Source: Litomosoides sigmodontis (Eukaryota > Nematoda > Chromadorea > Rhabditida > Onchocercidae). From it: DNA of 64,000 bases. Location: NCBI GenBank assembly GCA_963070105.1, contig OY718806.1:9925690-9989689 (forward strand). Reading direction: 5' to 3'. The first letter of the stretch is position 1. Each line of letters starts with the position of its first letter. Shown in pieces: positions 55,372-64,000 of the stretch. A program made the position numbers and the translations under genes. Below the pieces are notes generated by a model that was given only the letters and a program-made list of their open reading frames with translations, ran no database searches and had not been told where the DNA came from.

Positions 55372-57642
55372 CGTACATGGTCATCTAAACAAAATTTCCA
55401 AGCGGTCTCGATTAGCGATTGCTTCTTAAGTCGCACTTATGCTCAGCAAATGAATGAAACGAAAAAAAATCTATTCTTTTACTCGTCATGATTTCAATCT
55501 ACGATATTTTTTTTTGCTCCAATAATTCAGAAACTTTGATATTTGGTTTTGAAAGCAATCTAATAAGTATTGTGTCATTTCTGTTTTTTTGTCTCTGTGT
55601 TTTGTTTTTTCTACCTTTTTGGACGAGATATTATTTCATTTGTTCGTTTATTATTTATTATATTTATGTATAATAATATTGTGTGTCATTTATTTCTCTC
55701 TTTCTTGCGTTCTCTCTCAACTGCTTTCTTTTTCCATACTCCATTTTGAACACCAAACAATTGTTTAAAAATTCTAATATTTAAATCCTTTCAAGATCCA
55801 AACACTGTCTTCACTATGAAAATAAAAGTTTTTAAAATACTCTGAGAGAACGAAAGAAAAGCGAAGATTGTAACAATAATAATGCATTCATAAGTTATAT
55901 GCGTAACAGTGATTCGACATCCTCAGCATGTTTCTTTGAACTTTTCTGTAGAATTTTATAGATCATTTCTTCCAAATCTAATGATCATAAAACTAAAGGG
56001 GTTGCAGGAAGAACAGAGTCCAGCAAAAATGGCTTTGGCTATATGAATTTACTATTTTTTATGTACCGTTCCCTTCCTTGAAATTTCCGAGATCAACTGA
56101 ATTGAACTTGAGCGAGTTTGTCCGCTGCTGTATTTCTTGTACTTGCTATTTGACATTTCATGAAATTTGGTGGAAATTCATTTAGCATAATTTTGCCTCG
56201 TTCAGAAAAATCTAATCTTACTAATTCATAATGTCTATGAAAGCGATAGCTCGACAATGTGGAAGCTTTATCATCTGGAACTTTGATATTTGTATGTACC
56301 TTCTCATAAATGATGTGATTTGACATATGATATATAAAACTTTGATATATCATGACAAAAATACTGACAAAATTTAATTCGAATAATTCATTTGAAGATG
56401 TTTGGAAAGATGAAATGAAAGTGTCGAACACCGCTTAGCGTAAAATCTTTAGGGTATGTACATGTCAGAAAAACATCATTCTCAACCGTAGAATTTTTAG
56501 CGATTATGATGCAGCAACTGGTCAGTCATGAAATCGGCATGCAATGTTTTATTGGCGATATTTACCGAAAATATGAGATAACTAACTGGACACGAAGAAG
56601 GAACTAAAAGTTTACATAAGCGTTGTAATTTGCAAAAAGATTTAAAGATTATCATTAAGATTTTTAAGTTCGATGGGGAATGAAATTTCAATATCTCGTT
56701 TCAACAACTAACAAATAAGTGAGATAAAGGGAAAGGATGTGGGAAGCGAAGGAATGCGTCAGGTGGCATTATGCAAAACTCCGCGTTTGTCAGGGCGAAA
56801 CTTCGCCTGTTTTCAGTTCTTTAATAATCTTGCAATCATAAATCTATAGTCCGAATTGTTTCCCTGTGCTAGCTAGCACATGTAACGAAAGTACTTAATG
56901 ATTGAGTGAAACGGACGAAAAATTAAAAAGCCTTACTAATTTAGCATGCTTTTTAAGTTCGCATACATTTAAGATCAAGAAGCTCTTTTATTCATCCATA
57001 AGGATGGATGATACCTGCATTTACAACAGTATTGCTTGCTCACTTCAGGCCATGAAGCTTTTCATGTCACAGTAGAAAGAAGTACCAGTTGACATAACAC
57101 TAAAGAATTTTTATTTCATTTTTTTTCATGATTTTTACCACAATATATTCAAGAGAAATCGATAGCTAGATCATTTATATGTTAGAACATATGTTAGGAC
57201 GCAATTGCTCGACAGGAATGTTACACGATCCCATATCGTTGAAACCTTTTATTTAATTTCTAAATAGAGAAGTACCAACTACTGCTTTTAAATATGTTTC
57301 TATGGGAATTTTCTGACAAGATCCAACTATTGTGGTCGTAATGGTATTGCATGACAAAGTAAACATTGCAGTGCCGCTGTTAAAGCTAAGGATTCTTGTT
57401 TTTTACTGTTTCATCTTCTTTAGAAAGAGTTTTTTATATTCAAAATAAAAGGATCATGAAAATGACTAAAGCGAATATTATGCTACGACTTGGAACATAT
57501 TTTGATTCGTTTTTTCACCTTTCGAAAACCCTGGACGGGTAGATTTCTTCAACTGATTAATTTCGTACACTGTGTAGTATGGGTGTAGAAACACGGGAAA
57601 TGCAATTAATTCATGTAGAAGAAATTCGGCATACCTAAAAAC

Positions 57643-57643
57643 A

Positions 57644-57674
<31 letters not shown>

Positions 57675-57686
57675 CGCACGCACACA
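57643..57686. repeat. (CA)n microsatellite
   Basis: CA dinucleotides with CG interruptions. The Cys/Val-rich antisense frame over it is a repeat artefact. Confidence 0.9.
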
Positions 57687-58748
57687 TTAAGCACATAAGC
57701 ATATACATATGTATACACATATACACATACATAAACATAGATGTGTCGATGACAGTAAAATTAACAGCCGAGCGGACATAAATAGAAGGAACTGTGAATA
57801 AACATAAAATTATTCGAAATGTGGACAGTGTACCTAAACACACTGAAAGATGAGTGCATTAAAGATCCCTAGGCATGAAATTACAAACACGCGGCAGAGT
57901 GAACACGTCATCGACAACCATACGTTATATTGCAAAATCATGTATAGAGTCGGAATGTTTTAATCCCCTATATTATACTCTATTAGCAAACGATGAAAAT
58001 TTAAAACTGAGATAAATCTTCAAAGTTGATCCTAATATAGTAAATAGTGTCGCCGAAAGATGAAAGCACCTGAAGTAATTGCGGAACAGCTCTTTTCTCA
58101 AAATCACATAACTCCACCACACATTGGTTGGAGCGGTTGATTAAAGAGTTATGTACACAGTTTCACTGAAAATGTCAGAAATTCTCATCGAGAAAAGACA
58201 CACGAAAAATATAAGCAGCATTGAAATCGTTATTCTAAGTGGTAACTATCGCCATCAATTATAAATTTTTTAGAAATCCAAAATTAAGCAAGGTTATGTA
58301 GCCATAGTATTCTAGGAATGATAAAAATAACTTCAACGTTGCCACCTCACATTTACTACAAATAAAGCCGTGACACAACACGAAATTCCCTCTATTTACA
58401 CCAATCTCTTCCAACAAAATCACAGGAAAATTATTGTATACCACTAGTCCTCTTCCAATTTTCTACCATTATAAATATTTTTTGGCGATTTGGCATACAT
58501 CCACACATATAGTAAGAAGACTTATGAGCAAATAGGATACACGGATAAATAATACAATGTAATTTAAAAATCACAGTGATTTTAATAGCGTTTCTGTAAT
58601 TAGTCAGATATTAAATCCAATTTATATTAATACAAGCAGACACAGTTTGTACGGAATATTCACAGATAGCACAGGCACTTAATACAGTGAAACACTGCAA
58701 GTAAAGCAAACTGAAACAGTCAGTAACTGTCCCAGTCATATGTTCTAT

Positions 58749-61700
58749 TCAGAAAAAAATAAGATCAGCATAATCCGGAAAATCAGGATCCACTTGTCCC
58801 ACTGCCCAGCGCAGTAGCTCATGTCCTTTAACTGTTATTGGCGAAATCTGCAAAACGTCATGACCAATTCATGACTCAAAATTTAAAAATTATGCAAGGA
58901 GATAAAAATGTAATCATAAATGAACAAATAGTTTCTCATTAGAGTTATGATTTCAAATCAGTCGAACCACACCAGAACTATTTCCTGTTGTAGACACACT
59001 TTTACAAAACAAAAATTAAAAAAAAGCGATCAAAATTAGTTCTGAAACAAAGTGTATTGAGTTAGTTACAGTTTTCCTGAACAGTCTCATTTGCAGAAAG
59101 CTCAAAAAAAACCTTGTGAAATGCGATAAGCTCACGAAGATGACGGTGCACTACTTGATTTATTCCCAAAAACTGATATCCTTCTGGTATTTTTTCGATC
59201 AAGAAATGCTTTACATTACCATTTCTCACCACATACGATAGCGTATAACCCCAAATACGTTCCGAAATGCGAACAAGGAATGAACCCGAGGGTTTTTTCT
59301 GTAGCAGTCGATCAGCTCTGCTTCGTGAAATAATTCCTGTAATAAAAACCTTTTCTAAAACATATTAAATGAAGAATTATATATCGATTATCCTTGGTGA
59401 GACTCAAATAGGGCAACAAGAATAATGGACTAGTAACCACTGGCAAAAGAAAATAGTACACATTCTTTTTTTTTTTATTTTTCATGTTTAGAATGTAAAC
59501 ATAACTGACCATGGAACCACACGGCTGGCACATGTGTTACTGGATCTAAACCGGTTCCTCGTGGAAGCTCTTGAGTTCTGAACCAATGAATAATTGCATC
59601 ACGAGACTGCGGTTTGGGAGGACGGGGTAAATTCTTCCTGGAAACATCATCGATACTGCTTTCTTGCAATTAAAATGATATAAAAATACAGCTAACTGAA
59701 TAGCATAAATTAACCGCCTCTAACTTTACTCAGAAAAATTCGATGAGGATATGTAACAGCTGAACAGCGTAATGGAGCAAACTAAATCTGAAAGATCAAA
59801 GCTTCTCATAAATTAACAATCACTCTATTTATCAATGAAAACAGTTTAAAAAGGCATCTAATAAGCTTGACTTTAGTTATGACTGAATGGTTACTTCCTC
59901 ACTGTTGCTATTCATTAACAGAAAGGAAAATGAAAATAACACTCACAGGGCACTCTTCAACTGTGAAGGATCCACATTCTTGAGAATTGGCAAAATTGAA
60001 GCCGATGTACGCAAACTTTGCTGACGGTGTTGTTCACGAGCTCTTTGTGCAATTCGCCGAATTTCAGCTTCCGCTTCACGTGCTTTCCTTTCTCAAATAG
60101 GAACATTGCAAAACATTGTTAGCCATACCATGCTCCAAGAAGTTCATCAATACTTCACGAAGAAGACCTATTTGATGTGCCACCAGTACCAACAAACCTT
60201 GTTCCTCCCAAGCTCGCTCAGCACGTTTAGCCTCCTGCTCCGCTTCTCTATCAAACTGCTGATGTTTTTCTTTGATCTTTTCGAAAATTTCTGACTGTCG
60301 CTTGGTCAGTTCTTCGTCAATATCTGTAACCATAACTCAAGAATGACAAACTGCTGAATGTCATTGACAGAAGTGTACAGGAAGGAGGAAATACCCGATA
60401 AATCATGTGTCGCACGAAGATCCGGCCGAAATTTCAGCCCCGTTTTCTTAGAGTTTTTCTGAGGTGGGGTGATTTGCATATCCATATTCCAAAATCGGTT
60501 TCGTGGAGCAGAGAAAAAATTTTCATTAAAATAATTTCCATTCATCCCCATAGGCTCGGTGGCATCTGCTGGCGTGTTAGATCTCTAAATTAGTTATTGC
60601 CATTAAACATAATTTACTGACAAGCCCGTGCATTATATTGGAATCGAAAACACATCATTACAAATCAAGTAGATTAAATCTAACCGCAATTGCGACTGGA
60701 CTACTATCATCCAAATATACGTTTTCTGTTGTCAACCCACGAAAGACATTTGGTGAAGTAGGTTCGGGGGAAAGTGGTGAATAGTTAGTGTGGGCTCCAT
60801 AAGAAGTATTTATTGGTTCACTTCCAGATGAGGAAACACAGTCACTGCTATCCATCAAAATTTCGCCGGAACTGATGTTAGACGTAGAAGTGCTCGGCGA
60901 CATTTGTGAGCGTTCACGTAAACCATTGCTCTAAAAATTTTTTAAGCTTTCGAGAAAGTGAAAATACAGATCACCCGATTTTATGGTAGAACGAGATGAA
61001 CATAAATTTTTTGAAAAATAAATGATTTACTTCATGAGCATCAGTTAACATATCTGTACTGCATGCATTCTTTGTGTTAGGGTCAGTATTGTTTGAAAGC
61101 TTATCGCCTCCACTATTATCATTGTCAGGAATATTTTTTTTGGATTTCTTTAGAATCCCTTTGGGACACAGTTCTGGAGCAGAAACGATATGCGAAGTGG
61201 AATTATTATTGCATGCGCCAAACAGTGAATCTGCATCATCATATATGGATTCCTGCAACTGTGCAATCTTCTAGCCAAAAGAGAAAGTTCCATAAGATAG
61301 GATTTTAAATAGCTGAATTTAGAAGTGAAGTTATTCATAACTACTGTAAGAGCGATATTGGTGATCTCTAGAAATGTGAAGCGCAAAGCAGTCAATAAAA
61401 CTAGTTTTCCGCATGTTAGGGCTTTTCAAGATATACTTCCAAAACAAGCAAATATTAATTTCAGAAATTGCAATGCAATGCACACTTGTATTATGTTAGA
61501 CGCATGTGCGCTATTCCATGGTTTAATACGGCTCAACTCTTCCTTCAGCGTGTTCTCATCTTCCTGTGGCTCGACTACAGACGAGTCATCATCATCATCA
61601 ATCAGTTCTGGCAAGCTGCAATAACTACAGCAATTATGCAAATATATGAGCACATTGTCACTTACGTTAGATGTGTGTGCAGCTGTACACAGCATAGCAG

Positions 61701-62464
61701 TAAGCTTAACTGTAATTCGCTGCTTTGGTAACTATGCAAAATATTCGAAATAGACAAAACCTGTCGAGTTGGACAATTCAGCTGATAACTAAAGATTTAC
61801 TACGAATGATGCAACACAAAAAAGCAAGACTACCTCATGCTTTCCAGCATTTCTCTTTCAGCGAGTTGCCGTGCTTCCTCAAGCGCCCGTCTTTCCGTAA
61901 TTTCTTCAATGGTTAAGTCGTCCTCATGTTCACCCATAACCCACACCCAAACCTCGCCGTCCTCTCCTCTTAACCATCTGAAGGAAAAATTATTTAATGA
62001 CGGGAACTAAAATTCAAAATTCATTCCGTATCCGGGCTCCTATTATTTTCCTCTATTTCATTATCGCTTCAATTATAGAATCCCCACTGCAGTCTTCGCG
62101 AACTATCGCTCGATCTGCTGCTTTGGGTATCATCCTCCTCTTCTTTCTTCTGACATTGCTCGTCAAAAGCATTCCAACGTTTTACTTGCTCCTCCCGCAT
62201 TTTTATAAACAATATTTGCTTTTGCTCTTCGTCGAGCGCATCCAAAATTTCCTGATCCACAAACATCTGCAACAATGAATAAATAGATTTAGAAGTGTAA
62301 AGAGATAATAAACATAAAATTTGCACCAAATTGCTAAATAATTTTCCACCAAACCTTTATCATTTAGAATCATAATTTGACGATTTTTCTTAAATGAAGG
62401 TACCTGTTAGAATATAATGACAAAATGGACATACTTGATCAAGTATCTGCTGTAGCATGCTCAT
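58749..62464 (-). CDS. SH2D4A: SH2D4-family SH2 adaptor protein
   Basis: Cytoplasmic adaptor of the SH2D4A/B family; binds phosphotyrosine through a C-terminal SH2 domain. Twelve exons: 62464-62435, 62266-62088, 61977-61834, 61615-61486, 61270-61031, 60930-60685, 60584-60395, 60323-60198, 60091-59947, 59658-59510, 59336-59113, 58847-58749 (633 aa). The N-terminus carries the family's hallmarks: MLQQILDQMFVDQEILDAL, EEQKQILFIKMREEQVKRW, then LQWLRGEDGEVWVWVMGE. The middle is acidic and Ser-rich, followed by a Glu/Arg coiled coil (about residues 390-460, AEAEIRRIAQRA). The SH2 domain starts at WFHG (about 524) and has the phosphotyrosine Arg549 in GSFLVRIS, then WGYTLSYVV and VKHFLIE. The protein ends shortly after the SH2. 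Vertebrate members are about 430-450 aa; the extra length is the Ser-rich middle. Several acceptors are non-consensus (GAG, AAG) but needed for phase. Confidence 0.92.
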
Positions 62465-62645
62465 GTTAGTAAAACGTTCCCCCACTTCTATTACCAGCGA
62501 TGAATCGGAAAAATACCGGAACCCTCACTGCCAGATAATTAAGAGCAATAGCTAGCAACTGAACCGGTTAGCGAGTATCACAATCAAACAGTGGCATTGA
62601 TTATTAAATGAAATGATTTTAAATGGTTTCAAAAGCTGCTATCAT

Positions 62646-63290
62646 TTAACGCAGCCAATCACATTCAGAGAAGTGGGAACGAAGGAAAACAAAGAGGTTG
62701 GAGAAGCGAGAGTTGTTTCCGGGAGCACCTTTTCCGGTTCTGAGTTCACCTTCATTTTCTGTTAGAAGTTTCGAAGTTCTACGTTGCATGGAATGCGTTA
62801 CGTAATTTGAAGAGGGCGCTTTCGTAACTATGTTATTTGCCTGATAAGCTAATTTTTCTTGGTTCGTCGCATAACGAGTCAAAAGCTGTCTGCTCAATGC
62901 TTTCAGAGGATGTCGTTGTTTGTTGTAAAAGATATTGTTTTGTAGAAAGGACTGTATCAATGATTGGGTATCAAAACTTACATAACTGTTGAGGAATTAT
63001 GAGGGAGTTCCTTGTTCTCAACAACTAAGAAATTGACGTTTTTTGAACGAATTACAGTTTCCTCGAATAGGAAACAATTGAGCCGGAAATCCAATATGCC
63101 CAAGTTTATGGCAGTTTGGATTAACGATTTTACCCTCTCCGATTGAGTTTTGAATAGTACATGTCTATATTTTGTACATTTAGAGTAATTTTCTTCATAA
63201 TAAATTGTTACAGATATTGACGGATTGTTGAAATAGATCAACAAATTCAATGCCAGCGTCATATTCTGTTTCTGCAAAGCCTCCGTTCAT
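62646..63290 (-). CDS. Small gene of unresolved structure
   Basis: Not recognised. The best start is ATG at 63290, encoding MNGGFAETEYDAGIEFVDLF and six more residues up to a donor (AATATCT|GTAACA) at 63212. Downstream, several overlapping frames are open: one at 63277-62978 (includes TAINLGILDFRLNCFLFEE), one at about 62995-62646, and one ending in FDSLCDEPRKISLSGK with a stop near 62833. Candidate splice sites (acceptor TTCTTAG near 63027; donor TTAT|GTAAGT near 62978; acceptor GATACAG near 62950) do not give one consistent model, and one implied intron would be only 30 nt. The promoter side faces the PPIL1-type gene 248 bp away; the 3' end lies 182-369 bp before the SH2D4-type start. Confidence 0.35.
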
Positions 63291-63538
63291 TGCACTAGAA
63301 ACGAGGTAAATTCATGATATTTATGATAGTGCAATAGAATACACGTGCCGTGTTGTGCTGTAAGCATCACTTTGCTTTAGCTCTGATACGATGGGTATTT
63401 ATTTGTACGTATCATCTCACTTTGAGTTACAATGCTACTCCTTTTGTTGTCTGGATAGTATTAGTGTTGGTAATATTATAAGCAATCATTGCCACTTATT
63501 AGCTTAATTCAATTTCTCAAGTGTCTCGAATTTGAAGC

Positions 63539-64000
63539 ATGGGAATGATCTGTATCGAACTCTATTGGGATCATGCCCCGCGAACATGCAAAAATTTTGC
63601 CGAACTAGCCCGACGCGGTTACTACAATGGGACAATATTTCACAGAATAATTGCCGACTTTATGATACAAGGCGGAGACCCTACCGGAACCGGTTTGTTT
63701 CAAATTTTTTAAATGAAAACTGATGGTTTACTATTTAGACTTGTAAAGTGGAATTTTCTTACCAAACAAAAATAGAAGAACTGAGACGGTGCTATTTGTT
63801 ACCAGAAAATTGCTTATTTCTAGCGTAGACTGTAGATTGACTTTTTAGGTCGTGGTGGTGCATCAATTTTTGGTGACAAGTTTCCGGATGAAATCCATGA
63901 CAATTTAAAGCACAGTGGTGCTGGGGTTATTTCTATGGCTAATGCTGGACCAAACACGAATGGTTCACAGTTTTTCATTACTTTAGCGCCAGCACAGCAT
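63539..64000 (+). CDS. PPIL1: PPIL1-type cyclophilin, peptidyl-prolyl isomerase (cut by window end)
   Basis: Peptidyl-prolyl cis-trans isomerase of the PPIL1 class, a component of activated spliceosomes. Exons 63539-63692 and 63849 to beyond the window. Residues visible: [39 protein letters not shown], then [10 protein letters not shown] and [16 protein letters not shown]. The Arg of FHRII and the QFFITL segment are catalytic and substrate-binding elements of cyclophilins. The short single-domain layout and YYNGT/FHRII/GDPTGTGRGGASI match PPIL1 rather than cyclophilin A. An in-frame TGA lies two codons upstream of the ATG (TGA AGC ATG), so translation starts here unless an upstream exon splices in right at the ATG. 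The start would make the N-terminus about 20 residues shorter than human PPIL1. Confidence 0.92.

Larger units (their letters stand above)
53853..58748. other. Convergent intergenic region, no gene assigned
   Basis: Lies between the 3' ends of the KAT6-type gene (+) and the SH2D4-type gene (-). Contains a CT-rich tract near 54530-54552, a CA tract at 57643-57686 and AT-rich sequence. One exon-like frame at 55213-55371 is listed separately. Long minus frames at 56093-56431 and 57478-57843 have no supporting motif; the latter runs through the CA repeat. Confidence 0.5.

Noticed and set aside
57478..57843. 121-codon minus frame
   Set aside because: Much of it is the CA/TG repeat and flanking low-complexity sequence.

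Overview
The window is eukaryotic nuclear DNA from a nematode, probably a filarial-type (spirurid) worm. The genome is AT-rich, and genes are split into many short exons by small introns with T-rich acceptors ending in tttcag, ttttag or ttgcag. Conserved exons encode nematode-like forms of NF-YB, a MYST acetyltransferase, riboflavin kinase and a PPIL1 cyclophilin. The filarial assignment is an inference from composition and style; the nematode assignment is firmer. I saw no bacterial, viral or transposon coding, no tRNA or rRNA, and no CRISPR array.

Layout. 1-4.3 kb: no gene, GA/CT/CA microsatellites, and a perfect 30-bp-arm hairpin whose 3' arm carries the let-7 seed (2182-2250), followed by a second hairpin. 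4.3-8.8 kb (+): an unrecognised Ser/Pro-rich protein gene. 12.3-13.3 kb (-): a mitochondrial GGQ release-factor-like protein (MTRFR/C12orf65 family). 14.95-18.7 kb (-): a full-length nicotinamide phosphoribosyltransferase (NAMPT). 20.6-22.5 kb (-): riboflavin kinase (RFK). 23.4-25.7 kb (+): NF-YB. 25.7-32.8 kb: no convincing gene; it holds a (GT)n tract and a 2.3-kb modular TAA-based array. 32.8-39.7 kb (+): an unrecognised proline-rich protein with a PAM2-like motif. 43.3-53.9 kb (+): a 36-exon KAT6-type MYST histone acetyltransferase. 58.7-62.5 kb (-): an SH2D4-family adaptor. 62.6-63.3 kb (-): a small unresolved gene. 63.5 kb to the window end (+): a PPIL1-type cyclophilin, cut by the window edge.

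I built the exon models by hand. For each main gene the exon phases join without a frame break and the summed coding length is divisible by three (NAMPT 500 aa, RFK 176, NF-YB 388, KAT6 1586, SH2D4 633, MTRFR 183). Three introns need non-GT donors: GC-AG in MTRFR, AT-AG in NAMPT, and possibly GC-AG in the PAM2-like gene.

Functionally the window mixes cofactor salvage (NAMPT for NAD and RFK for FMN, adjacent on the same strand), transcription and chromatin (NF-YB, KAT6), mitochondrial translation rescue, spliceosomal proline isomerisation (PPIL1) and phosphotyrosine signalling (SH2D4). I see no evidence that these form one pathway, apart from the NAMPT-RFK cofactor theme and an operon-like arrangement at 58.7-63.3 kb.
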